Of a stretch of 18,080 nt of DNA, positions 1 to 6,693 are shown one piece after another. Origin of the DNA: DATAEG01 sp051001975 (lineage in GTDB: Bacteria; Actinomycetota; Actinomycetes; Mycobacteriales; Jatrophihabitantaceae); the NCBI GenBank assembly GCA_051001975.1, contig JBPCMU010000004.1:1-18080 (forward strand), read 5' to 3'. The notes below the pieces were generated by a model. It had not been told where the DNA came from and ran no database searches. It saw only the letters and a list, made by a program, of their open reading frames with translations. The translations under genes and the position numbers were made by a program. Position 1 is the first letter of the stretch, and each line of letters opens with the position of its first letter.

Positions 1-20
1 AAACCCGTCCGGAGAACGCG

Positions 21-60
21 AAAAAAAACACCCCCCCCTCTTTCTCTTCGCCTCCCCCCT
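21..60. repeat. low-complexity A-tract and homopyrimidine tract
   Basis: An eight-base A run (21-28) is followed by an eight-base C run and a nearly unbroken pyrimidine stretch up to position 60, interrupted by one G at 50. Such tracts are unusual in GC-rich actinobacterial DNA and lie at the window edge. They may be a real intergenic tract or a poorly resolved assembly end. No function is assigned. Confidence 0.6.
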
Positions 61-79
61 GTGGCTGGAACCACACCCG

Positions 80-307
80 TTGACCAGAACGAGCCGACGT
101 GAGACCGAGCAGGTATACAACGACACGCCCGCGGAACGCAACGAAACGGGATCCAGCCTCACCGTCGAGGAGATCCTCGACTCCGTACGAGGCTGGCTCC
201 CGCTTGACCTCCGCCGTCAGGCCACCAGGCCCAAAGTCCAGGCCAGCCTCAAGATCATCGCGCGACGGCAGGGCATCGCGATAGCGCACAGCGAAAACCG
301 TTCCTGA
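80..307 (+). CDS. small hypothetical protein, 75 residues
   Basis: I do not recognise this protein. The only in-frame start is a TTG at 80. The first 25 residues are polar and unconvincing, but from about residue 28 the sequence reads like a folded helical domain (hydrophobic spacing around VEEILDSVRGWLPLDLRRQA), ending in a basic stretch. No signal peptide or membrane segment is seen. It may be the tail of a larger gene whose front is missing, or a spurious ORF. Positions 308-546, between it and the next gene, hold no other gene I can support. Confidence 0.3.
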   Translation: MTRTSRRETEQVYNDTPAERNETGSSLTVEEILDSVRGWLPLDLRRQATRPKVQASLKIIARRQGIAIAHSENRS

Positions 308-546
308 GCCGCGCCGGTAACAAGCCCGACGCCCTGCGGCGCCGCCCGGTAGCCAAACCGCGACGGGCTGGCCGCCGACCGCCTCACACGGCAGACGACC
401 CGATGATCACAGCCGTCCGCGACACAGACCTTCACCGGGCGGCTGCCCGCACGGGATCGCTCATCGGGATCATCCGTGTTGCGACATTGCAGCCGCGATT
501 GCGCGAATCCGTGAACGGGCATTTCGGCTTGATATCGTGCGCGTTC

Positions 547-1221
547 GTGACCGAGCTGCACGTTCTCACGGTGTTTTGCGGAGCCGATGGTGGTCACGGC
601 AACCGGCTTGGAGTGGTTGCCGACGGCTCCGCGTTGCCTGGCCCGGCCATGCGACAAGAGCTCGCGGCCAAGCTCGGCTTCAGCGAGACCGTGTTTGTTG
701 ATGACCCGGTGACCGGTGAGGTCGACATATACACGCCCAGCGTGAGGTTGCCCTTCGCCGGGCATCCGCTCGTCGGAACGGCATGGCTTCTCCGCCGACT
801 GGGCGGTTCGGCGCCGAAGGCCCTTCGGCCCTCCGCGGGAGTAGTACCTACCTGGGTCGAGGAAGATTTCACGTGGATCCGTGGACGGTCGGAATGGGCT
901 CCAGGTAGGCAGATGCGTGCATACCTTTCGGTTGACGAGGTCGATGCTCTGCCGAGCCCACCGCCGGGGGAGGGATGGCTATACGCCTGGGCGTGGCAAG
1001 ACCAGGGGGCGGGCCGGATTCGGGCGCGAGGCTTTCCCCGCCGAGGGGATGCGATCGTCGAGGACGAGGCGACCGGCGCGTCAGCGATGGTGCTGACCGC
1101 GACGCTTGGTCGGGGGCTTGATATTCATCAGGGAGCGGGATCGCAGATCCTGACTCGGCTTGGTGCGAACACAGTCGATGTTGGCGGACGCGTCCGCCTT
1201 ATCGAAGTGCGCGAGCTTTGA
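547..1221 (+). CDS. PhzF-family isomerase-like protein
   Basis: A 224-residue protein of the PhzF / diaminopimelate-epimerase-like fold. Family landmarks are visible: GNRLGVV (residues 19-25), SETVFV (46-51, whose Glu47 matches the catalytic glutamate position of PhzF), LPFAGHPLVGTAWLL (68-82), EDEATGASA (172-180) and IHQGAGSQI (193-201). As I recall, the length and motifs match the short mycobacterial type (Rv2716) rather than the roughly 280-residue pseudomonad PhzF. An upstream ATG at 403 would add 48 residues with no family match, so I chose GTG 547, where the first strand of the fold begins. TATCGT (533-538) sits at the right distance for a leaderless transcript. The physiological substrate is unknown for this subgroup, and no phenazine genes are nearby. 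A weak 5-bp hairpin (1225-1238) follows the stop. Confidence 0.88.
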   Translation: MTELHVLTVFCGADGGHGNRLGVVADGSALPGPAMRQELAAKLGFSETVFVDDPVTGEVDIYTPSVRLPFAGHPLVGTAWLLRRLGGSAPKALRPSAGVVPTWVEEDFTWIRGRSEWAPGRQMRAYLSVDEVDALPSPPPGEGWLYAWAWQDQGAGRIRARGFPRRGDAIVEDEATGASAMVLTATLGRGLDIHQGAGSQILTRLGANTVDVGGRVRLIEVREL

Positions 1222-1357
1222 TGACGGGCACGAGCCCGGCAGACCGGTTCAGGACTACGTGGCTGGGCCCGAGCTTCGACCTGGCTGCCCAGGGGCTGAT
1301 CCCGGTTTAACTCCACGCGACGCCGCCTGGCTACACCGCCGTCACCGGTGTTTTCCC

Positions 1358-1470
1358 CGCTACGAGCTGCGCGCCGAATGCCCGGGCACCCCGCTGGTAT
1401 TCCCAGCTCTGCATCCCCGCCTTCGGATAGGACGCTGTCCGCTTCGACGTCTCGCGGGCCTGACGAGTGC
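1358..1470 (+). pseudogene. decayed fragment of an M20 metallopeptidase gene
   Basis: This stretch aligns by eye with 7723-7836 inside the intact M20 peptidase gene (codons about 344-381): about 18 mismatches and three gap positions over about 114 columns. Shared blocks include gcatccccgccttcgg and gggcctgacga. Relative to the intact gene it has an extra C near 1390 that shifts the frame, a TAG at 1428-1430 in the shifted frame, and a two-base loss that destroys the codon for the final metal-binding His. Weaker similarity continues upstream to about 1338. No reading frame survives. It is a remnant of a paralogous peptidase gene in the space between the PhzF gene and the ABC operon (1222-1591), which otherwise holds only the hairpin and promoter listed below. 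Confidence 0.72.
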
Positions 1471-1487
1471 GCTGACTTCCACGACCA

Positions 1488-1510
1488 CTCGACGGTCATC
1501 AACCGTCGAG
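1488..1510. terminator. perfect 9-bp inverted repeat, possible terminator
   Basis: CTCGACGGT and ACCGTCGAG form a perfect 9-bp stem with a five-base loop (catca). Only a weak T-rich stretch (tcttt, 1518-1522) follows. It lies between the peptidase remnant and the ABC operon promoter, so it could stop transcription arriving from the PhzF side. Alternatively it could be a dyad operator for the operon 80 bp downstream. Confidence 0.5.
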
Positions 1511-1553
1511 CTACGGATCTTTCCACGGAACGCAAGGACGCCCCTACTCGGAC

Positions 1554-1585
1554 TTGACCTTGACGCAGGGTCAGGGCTGGACGCT
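1554..1585 (+). promoter_or_regulatory. candidate MerR-type promoter and operator of the ABC operon
   Basis: TTGACC (1554-1559) is a good -35 element. GACGCT (1580-1585) is a weak -10 that keeps the A and final T of TANNNT. The spacer is 20 bp, in the long-spacer range known for MerR-activated promoters. Between them is an imperfect dyad, CCTTGAC-GCAGG-GTCAGGG (1558-1576), with one mismatch in seven pairs. The ATG of the ATPase (1592) is the seventh base after the -10, which predicts a leaderless mRNA and fits the lack of a good Shine-Dalgarno. The MerR regulator encoded by the fourth gene of the operon is the natural candidate to bind here. Confidence 0.55.
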
Positions 1586-1591
1586 GGTGCG

Positions 1592-2359
1592 ATGACCATC
1601 ACACCTGCCATCGAGATCGTCGGGCTCACCAAGTCCTACGGCGACCATGCGGTGCTCGGCGGCGTCGATCTGAGCGTCCCCTCGGGCATCATCTTCGCCC
1701 TACTTGGCTCCAATGGAGCCGGCAAGACCACGGTGGTGAGGATCCTGTCCACCCTGCTCAAGGCCGACGGCGGGACTGCAGCCGTCAGCGGCTACGACGT
1801 CGCCACCCAGGCCGCGAAGGTGCGCGAGTCGATCAGCCTTACCGGACAGTTCGCCGCCGTCGACCAGATCCTCACTGGGCGCGAGAACCTCGTTCTCGTC
1901 GCCCAACTGCGACACCTCAAGGATCCTGGCGGAATCGCGGACGACCTGCTTGCACGGTTCCAGTTGACTGACTCGGCCAAGCGCAGAGTCGCGACCTACT
2001 CGGGCGGATTGCGCCGCCGCCTCGATATCGCGATGAGCCTGATAGGCGACCCGCCCGTGCTCTTCCTCGACGAGCCGACAACGGGACTCGATCCACAGTC
2101 GAGGCTGGAGGTCTGGAGAACGGTCCAAGAGCTCGCCGGGAAAGGCACCACGGTGCTGCTCACCACGCAGTACCTCGACGAGGCCGAGCAACTCGCCAAC
2201 CGGATCGCGATCCTCCACAAGGGACGAATCATCGCCGACGGCACCCTCGCCGAGCTCAAGCAGTCTCTCCCGCCGACCAAGGTCGAGTACGTCGAGAAGC
2301 AGCCGACCCTCGAAGACATCTTCCTCGCGATCGTCGGTCACGACGGCCCCAACAACTAG
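1592..2359 (+). CDS. ABC transporter ATP-binding protein, DrrA-like
   Basis: This 255-residue cytoplasmic ATPase would energise the permease encoded next. Visible motifs are Walker A GSNGAGKTT (39-47), Q-loop Gln86, signature YSGGL (136-140), Walker B VLFLDEP (156-162) and D-loop GLDP (165-168). The switch region reads TTQYLDEAE, with Gln193 where most ABC ATPases have His; this is usual in the daunorubicin-resistance (DrrA) group. The C-terminal tail after about residue 228 is short compared with the roughly 320-residue DrrA proteins, but the closing LEDIFLAIVG motif is kept. The frame stays open upstream to 1160, but homology begins only at ATG 1592. It is the first gene of a four-gene operon, ten bases before the permease. 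Its substrate is unknown; a drug or other hydrophobic compound is inferred. Confidence 0.92.
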   Translation: MTITPAIEIVGLTKSYGDHAVLGGVDLSVPSGIIFALLGSNGAGKTTVVRILSTLLKADGGTAAVSGYDVATQAAKVRESISLTGQFAAVDQILTGRENLVLVAQLRHLKDPGGIADDLLARFQLTDSAKRRVATYSGGLRRRLDIAMSLIGDPPVLFLDEPTTGLDPQSRLEVWRTVQELAGKGTTVLLTTQYLDEAEQLANRIAILHKGRIIADGTLAELKQSLPPTKVEYVEKQPTLEDIFLAIVGHDGPNN

Positions 2360-2369
2360 GAACCCAGCG

Positions 2370-3131
2370 ATGACGACCCAGATCTTCCGCGACACCCTCG
2401 TCCTACTGAAGCGGTCGCTGCGCCACATCCTGCGCAGCCCAGACACGATCATCACCACTGCCATCACGCCGATCGCCATGCTGCTGCTGTTCGTCTACGT
2501 CTTCGGTGGCGCAATCAAGGTAGGCGCCGGTAAGTACGTCAACTATCTGCTACCCGGAGTCCTGCTCATCACCGTGGCCTCCGGCATCGCCTACACCGCC
2601 TTCCGGCTTTTCACCGACGTCTCCGAAGGCATTTTCGAACGGTTCCAGTCGATGCCGATTGCCCGGTCAGCCCTGCTTTGGGGTCACGTGCTGACCTCGG
2701 TCGTGGCGAACCTGATCTCCCTCGCGCTCGTCGTAGTCGTTGCCGTGGCGATGGGCTTCCGGTCCAGCGCCGGAGTGCTCGCTTGGCTCGCGGTCCTCGG
2801 GATGCTCGTCCTGTTCACGCTGGCGTTGACCTGGCTAGCAGTCATCCCCGGGCTGACCGCGAAGTCGGTCGACGGGGTCAGCGGGTTCTCCTACCCGCTG
2901 ATCTTCCTGCCATTCATCAGCTCGGCGTTCGTGCCGACCTCCGGCATGCCGGGACCGGTGCGCTGGTTCGCCCAACATCAGCCTGTCACCCCGATCGTGA
3001 ACACCATCCGCAGCCTCTACGCCGAGCGGCCAGTCGGCAACGACGGCTGGATCGCCGTCGCCTGGTGCGTCGGCCTGCTGCTGGTCGCCTACGCGCTCGC
3101 AACGAGCACCTACCGCCGCAAGACCTCCTGA
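2370..3131 (+). CDS. ABC-2 type permease, DrrB-like
   Basis: This 253-residue membrane protein forms the channel of the exporter powered by the preceding ATPase. About six hydrophobic segments are visible, near residues 28-48, 60-77, 105-128, 134-157, 170-187 and 228-246. The cytoplasmic N-terminus and the GIFERFQSMPIARSALLWG stretch between segments two and three are typical of the ABC2/DrrB family. The DrrB-like start is confirmed by spacing: AGGA overlaps the stop of the ATPase gene and the ATG lies ten bases beyond it, suggesting translational coupling. Length is normal for the family. The exported compound cannot be read from the sequence. Confidence 0.9.
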   Translation: MTTQIFRDTLVLLKRSLRHILRSPDTIITTAITPIAMLLLFVYVFGGAIKVGAGKYVNYLLPGVLLITVASGIAYTAFRLFTDVSEGIFERFQSMPIARSALLWGHVLTSVVANLISLALVVVVAVAMGFRSSAGVLAWLAVLGMLVLFTLALTWLAVIPGLTAKSVDGVSGFSYPLIFLPFISSAFVPTSGMPGPVRWFAQHQPVTPIVNTIRSLYAERPVGNDGWIAVAWCVGLLLVAYALATSTYRRKTS

Positions 3132-3168
3132 AGAACCGACCGAAGAAGACTTCAACAGAAGGAGACCG

Positions 3169-3510
3169 ATGCCCAAAATCCTGACCAAGATTCTCGGCGA
3201 CAAGAAGGAGTGGAAGGCGATGGAGGCGCGTGCAAACGTGCTGCCTCGCGACTTCCGGATCGTCTACCGCGAGATGAAGTCCTACATGTGGAAGCTCGCT
3301 CCCGGTGACGGTAGGGGCGTCATCGCCGCGCTGAAGGAAGTACTCGGGATCTTCGAGGCCACCGCAGCCCAGGGCAACCGCGTCCTGGACGTCACAGGCG
3401 AAGACGTCGCCGCGTTCTGCCACGAACGACTTCGCGGAACTTCGTCGTCGTACTTGGACAGGTGGCGGGCCTCACTCAATCGCGATGTGGCCCAGAAGCT
3501 CGCAGAATAG
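3169..3510 (+). CDS. DUF1048-family small protein
   Basis: This 113-residue soluble protein has no signal peptide. Its pattern, KxWKAMEARANVLPRDFRIVYREMKSYMWK near the start and a helical C-terminal half ending ERLRGTSSSYLDRWRASLN, matches the DUF1048 family. That family is small, all-helical and functionally uncharacterised. A strong ribosome site (AGAAGGAG) lies seven bases before the ATG, so translation may be higher than for the transporter genes. It lies 37 bases after the permease and four bases before the MerR gene. DUF1048 genes are recurrently found beside drug ABC transporters and small regulators in Gram-positives, so a role in the transporter complex or in sensing its substrate is a reasonable guess but unproven. 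Confidence 0.85.
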   Translation: MPKILTKILGDKKEWKAMEARANVLPRDFRIVYREMKSYMWKLAPGDGRGVIAALKEVLGIFEATAAQGNRVLDVTGEDVAAFCHERLRGTSSSYLDRWRASLNRDVAQKLAE

Positions 3511-3514
3511 CTCC

Positions 3515-4285
3515 ATGCTGACCATCAGCCAGCTCGCGTCATACGCCGGCGTAACGGTCCGCGCGGTTCGGCACTACCACGCCAAAGGTTTGTTGCCCGA
3601 GCCCGAGCGCGACAGCTCCGGCTACCGGCGCTACGACGCCGTGGCCGTCGTGGAGCTCATCAGGATCCGCACCCTGGCCGAAGCCGGCGTACCGCTTTCG
3701 CGGGTGCGCGAACTGTTGGCGGCGGGCGACGACGAGTTCGCAGCGGCGATCAAGGACATCGACCGCCGGCTGCGCGCCGAGATCCGCGAGCGTCAGCATC
3801 ACCGGGAGCAGATCGGCCAACTCGCGGCAGGTGACAGCCTGGCGCTGCCGCCCGAGGCGGTCGCCTACCTCGACCGAATGCGCGAGCTCGGGTTCCGAAA
3901 GCGGTTGATCGACATCGAGCGCGACAGCTGGATCCTGATCACAGCCCAGATACCGGACGAGGTGCCCGCCTTCATGGCGATCAAGCACGCGCAGATCGAG
4001 CACGAAGCGCTGCGCCGGCTGTATCTCGACGTCGGAGACCTCGCCGACTGCGCCCCCGACGACCCGCGACTGCCTGCGCTCGCGGACCGCGTGGCCGCCT
4101 TCATCGACGCGGCAGCCGCCGACTCCGCGGGCGTGGATTACGAACAACCCATCAGCGACGACCTGGTCGCGCTGCTCGACGCGGCGTTCATCGAGTCCTT
4201 CCCGTGCGCGCCGCGCCTGCTCGAGCTGCTCGAGGAACGCGGCTGGACCGGCTGGACCAACATCAGGCGCATGGACCCGCGGTAG
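3515..4285 (+). CDS. MerR-family transcriptional regulator
   Basis: A 256-residue regulator. Residues 1-70 form the MerR winged helix-turn-helix (MLTISQLASYAGVTVRAVRHYHAKGLLP, then GYRRYD and a second helix pair through RVRELLAAG). A coiled helix around 80-105 would dimerise it. The remaining 150 residues form an effector-binding domain seen in many actinobacterial MerR proteins, with no cysteine cluster, so a metal ligand is unlikely. ATG 3515 is chosen because the motif begins exactly there; the upstream in-frame ATG at 3485 lies inside the DUF1048 gene. It is the last gene of the ABC operon and probably controls it through the long-spacer promoter at 1554-1585. Confidence 0.9.
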   Translation: MLTISQLASYAGVTVRAVRHYHAKGLLPEPERDSSGYRRYDAVAVVELIRIRTLAEAGVPLSRVRELLAAGDDEFAAAIKDIDRRLRAEIRERQHHREQIGQLAAGDSLALPPEAVAYLDRMRELGFRKRLIDIERDSWILITAQIPDEVPAFMAIKHAQIEHEALRRLYLDVGDLADCAPDDPRLPALADRVAAFIDAAAADSAGVDYEQPISDDLVALLDAAFIESFPCAPRLLELLEERGWTGWTNIRRMDPR

Positions 4286-4381
4286 GACTGACTCGTCCAC
4301 TGACCGCGCGTCACCGCATGCCGATCGCTGAGCGGGACGCGTGGGTGGGCCGCGTTGCGCGATTAGCGCACGGGGTTGTGG

Positions 4382-4630
4382 TCAGGCGAGCCGGTCTTGG
4401 ACGAAGTCCAGTGCGTGTTCAAGGGCATGCCTGGACTGATTGGTGTCGTCGGCGACGTCGAAGGCGTGCGCGTTCGGGACTCCGATGACGGTCAGATCGG
4501 CGCCCAGTGATTGCGCGGCAATGACGAAGTGATCCTGTGCGGCGGCGAGGTCGGCGAAGTCCCGCCCGGCGCGCGTCAACAGGATCAGCAGGCGCCCGGC
4601 GGTCGACCTTGTGGTGGACCTTGCGCAATG
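4382..4630 (-). pseudogene. 3' remnant of an alpha/beta hydrolase (dienelactone-hydrolase-like) gene
   Basis: Reading leftward from about 4630, the frame gives STAGRLLILLTRAGRDF, then QDHFVIAAQSLGADLTVIGV, then NAHAFDVADD, and ends in an amphipathic helix with stop at 4384-4382. This is the last third of a hydrolase of the dienelactone-hydrolase type; the His of NAHAFD corresponds to the catalytic histidine. The nucleophile elbow and acid residue are absent: upstream, homology stops where the winged-helix remnant of the opposite strand begins. No credible start codon remains. It converges with the MerR gene; the 96 bases between them hold only a weak 5-bp hairpin (tgcgc/gcgca). Confidence 0.65.
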
Positions 4631-4659
4631 TCAATGGACCGCCTCGACCGTCGCGAATC

Positions 4660-5249
4660 TACGTTGGGGCGATCTCGCGGTTGGACAGGAGGTCCGGTGA
4701 AGCCACCACTTCGGCCCACGCCGCCCTGATCCTCGACCTCAAACGGCGCTACCTGGAGATGCGGCCTAGGCTGCGGCGCATCTACTCGCTGGCCGCAGAT
4801 CCCGCCGCGGCGCTCTCCCAGTTCGCGCCGCTCGGCTTCGCCCGCCTCCCGAACGGCGTCGTCGAGATCGGAGGGACCGAATACCACGCCCTCTACAACG
4901 ACTTCGGGCCGTCTTCCATCGACGGCTGGCTGACCGATGTCGCCGGGCGGAAAATGCTCAACGACGATGCCCCCCCCTGCTCGATCCCGACCGCCGCCAG
5001 CTCATCCTCGGCGGCATCCGCGCCGATCTCACCAAGCTGGAATTCGATGTCCTTCAATACCTGTACGAACACGAGGGCCGGGTCGTCGGCCGGGCGACGC
5101 TGCTGCGCGACCGTGTGGGGCTACGACTGGAGCGGCGGCAGCAACGTCGTCGAGGTCGTGATCAGCGCCCTGCGCCGCAAACTCGGTGACAGTGCCGGAA
5201 GCCTGCGCACGGTGCGCGGGCCGGCTACCGCTTCACCACTCCGCTCTGA
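4660..5249 (+). pseudogene. winged-helix (OmpR/PhoB-type) regulator gene broken by frameshifts
   Basis: The first part (frame through about 4975) encodes a helical region (LILDLKRRYLEMRPRLRR) and a small mixed domain ending NDFGPSSIDGWLTDV. After an eight-C run (4970-4977) the frame changes and gives LLDPDRRQLILGG, then TKLEFDVLQYLYEHEGRVVG. Near 5112 it changes again to VWGYDWSGGSNVVEVV and SALRRKLGD. Near 5217 one G is missing before GYRFTTPL and the TGA at 5247-5249. Corrected, this is a protein with a complete C-terminal OmpR/PhoB DNA-binding domain behind a non-receiver N-terminal domain. The N-terminus is uncertain because the gene abuts the hydrolase remnant. It may be a true pseudogene or an intact gene with sequencing errors. 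Confidence 0.75.
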
Positions 5250-5336
5250 CCCCCGGTCAGGCACGGGAAGCCAAGGCGTTCGGAGCGATCCGTGCGCCCT
5301 TTTTTGCCGTCGGCTGTCGGTTCCGGCGGTGGTCAT

Positions 5337-5356
5337 TCGTAGAGAGATCGTAGAGA
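5337..5356. repeat. two 9-bp direct repeats one helical turn apart
   Basis: TCGTAGAGA occurs at 5337-5345 and again at 5348-5356, an 11-base period, 80 bases before the dihydrofolate-reductase-like gene and just after the broken OmpR/PhoB-type gene. OmpR/PhoB winged-helix proteins bind direct repeats with an 11-bp period, so this could be an operator. It could also be chance. Confidence 0.4.
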
Positions 5357-5435
5357 AGGCGGCCGGGGCAGGCTGAATCCGACGTCCCCTGTCCTCCTTC
5401 CGTATTCACAGGCACACAAGAATCGGAGACGACGA

Positions 5436-6029
5436 ATGAAGCTGACCCTGCACCAGTTCCTGACCCTCGACGGTGTCTACCAAGCACCCGGCGGCCGGGA
5501 CGAAGACCGTGAGGGCGGGTTCGAGCACGGCGGCTGGCAGGCTCCCTACCGAGCCCCGGAGGCCGGCGCCACCGTGGCCGGCTGGTTCGGCCAGGCCAGC
5601 GCGTTCCTGCTGGGCCGCAGGACCTACGACAACTTCAGCGGATTCTGGCCGACCGTGAGCGACCACCCGATCGCCAACCAGCTCAACTCGCTGCCGAAGT
5701 ACGTGGCTTCCACCACGCTGTCGTCCGTGGACTGGGACAACTCCTCGCTGCTGGGCGGGGACGTCGCAGCCGAGGTCGCCAAGCTGAAGGAACAGCCGGG
5801 CGGTGAGCTGCAGGTGCACGGCAGCGGCGAACTTGCCCAGACCCTGATCGAGCACGATCTCATCGACGAGTACCGCCTGGTCTACTTCCCGTTGCACGTG
5901 GGCTCGGGCAAGAAGCTGTTCCGGGACGGCGCCCGGGCGGCGGCCCTGCGGCTGGCCACTTCGCAGGTCACGCCAGGCGGCATCATCTTCGCCTGCTACG
6001 AGCCGGCCGGTGACGTGCAGCACGCCTGA
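5436..6029 (+). CDS. dihydrofolate-reductase-family (RibD C-terminal-like) protein
   Basis: A 197-residue cytoplasmic oxidoreductase-like protein. The fold signature runs from MKLTLHQFLTLDGV at the start, through the nucleotide-contacting LLGRRTYDNFSGFWP (residues 65-79), to ELQVHGSGELAQTLIEHDLI (about 126-145) and DEYRLVYFPLHVGSGKKLF (about 146-164). Length and order fit the YyaP/YwjB type of RibD-C proteins, which usually lack a demonstrated substrate, so neither folate nor riboflavin synthesis is claimed. ATG 5436 follows the ribosome site GGAGA by five bases. It appears monocistronic, ending at a strong terminator. The 186 bases before it hold the direct repeats at 5337-5356. Confidence 0.9.
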   Translation: MKLTLHQFLTLDGVYQAPGGRDEDREGGFEHGGWQAPYRAPEAGATVAGWFGQASAFLLGRRTYDNFSGFWPTVSDHPIANQLNSLPKYVASTTLSSVDWDNSSLLGGDVAAEVAKLKEQPGGELQVHGSGELAQTLIEHDLIDEYRLVYFPLHVGSGKKLFRDGARAAALRLATSQVTPGGIIFACYEPAGDVQHA

Positions 6030-6042
6030 CGGTGAACTGAAC

Positions 6043-6077
6043 CGAGAACCCCACCCCTTCGCGGTGCGGGGTTCTCG
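6043..6077. terminator. bidirectional hairpin terminator
   Basis: CGAGAACCCC and GGGGTTCTCG form a perfect 10-bp stem enclosing a GC-rich 15-base loop that can pair further (acc/ggt). It lies 13 bases after the dihydrofolate-reductase-like gene and 57 bases before the end of the convergent Lrp gene, so it can serve both. Confidence 0.85.
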
Positions 6078-6133
6078 TCATACCCAGTTCTCGGCGCGGG
6101 ATCAAGCAACTAAGCGAACCGTTCGGCTGAGTC

Positions 6134-6586
6134 TCAGATCGGGAGAGGGCGGTGGTCGGTGATCTGTTTCATCACGAGCGTCGAGGTCAACCGTTGTACA
6201 CCGGGCAGCGTCGAGAGGACGTCGTCTTCGAGTCGTTGGTAGGCGCCGAGGTCTTCGGTGAGTATGCGCAGCAAGTAGTCCGGGTCGCCGAACAGTCGTT
6301 GCGCCTGGAGTACTTGTGGGACGTCGGTGACCGCGCGCTCGAAGCCCAGCAGTGTGTCGCGGTCCTCCTGGCGCATCGTGACGAACACCAGTGCCTGGAA
6401 GCGGAGCCCGACCGCCTCGGGGTCCACGATCGCGCGGTAGCCGGTGATCGTGCCCGAACGCTCTAGTTGCCTGAGGCGGCGATGGCATGGCGACACGCTC
6501 AACCCGATCTGCGCGGCCAGCTCGGTGATCGTGAGCCGCCCGTCGCCTTGAAGTAAAGCAAGGATCTTGCGGTCGAGCACATCCAT
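6134..6586 (-). CDS. Lrp/AsnC-family transcriptional regulator
   Basis: A 150-residue regulator. The N-terminal helix-turn-helix is clear (MDVLDRKILALLQGDGRL, then ITELAAQIGLSVSPCHRRLR, residues 1-40), followed by the linker SGTITGYRAIVDPEAVG. The RAM ligand-binding domain ends in the usual GDPDYLLRI, then LPGVQRLTSTLVMKQI. ATG 6586 is chosen because the family begins at this MDxLD motif; the longer frame from 6673 adds residues that overlap the M20 promoter region. It is divergent from the M20 peptidase gene across 107 bases. By the usual logic of such pairs it would control that gene and itself in response to an amino acid or peptide-derived ligand. Confidence 0.93.
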   Translation of the reverse strand: MDVLDRKILALLQGDGRLTITELAAQIGLSVSPCHRRLRQLERSGTITGYRAIVDPEAVGLRFQALVFVTMRQEDRDTLLGFERAVTDVPQVLQAQRLFGDPDYLLRILTEDLGAYQRLEDDVLSTLPGVQRLTSTLVMKQITDHRPLPI

Positions 6587-6693
6587 AGCGCAGATCATTC
6601 CACAATCCGGCGGCTGAACAGGAAAACTTGGAAGCACTTTTGGCTCGTTTCGCCATAGCGTTGCTGCAGTCACTCGGACCGAGAGGAATTGTC

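Noticed and set aside
1160..1591. An N-terminal extension of the ABC ATPase of 144 codons
   Set aside because: The frame is open, but it runs through the peptidase remnant, the hairpin and the promoter. Family homology begins at the ATG at 1592.
3539..4300. A 253-codon minus-strand frame opposite the MerR gene
   Set aside because: It mirrors the MerR coding sequence codon for codon and its composition is of the antisense type. The plus strand has a complete MerR domain.
4340..4356. Small inverted repeat tgcgc/gcgca between the MerR gene and the hydrolase remnant as a terminator
   Set aside because: The stem is only 5 bp, with no T tract, and is easily expected by chance in GC-rich DNA.
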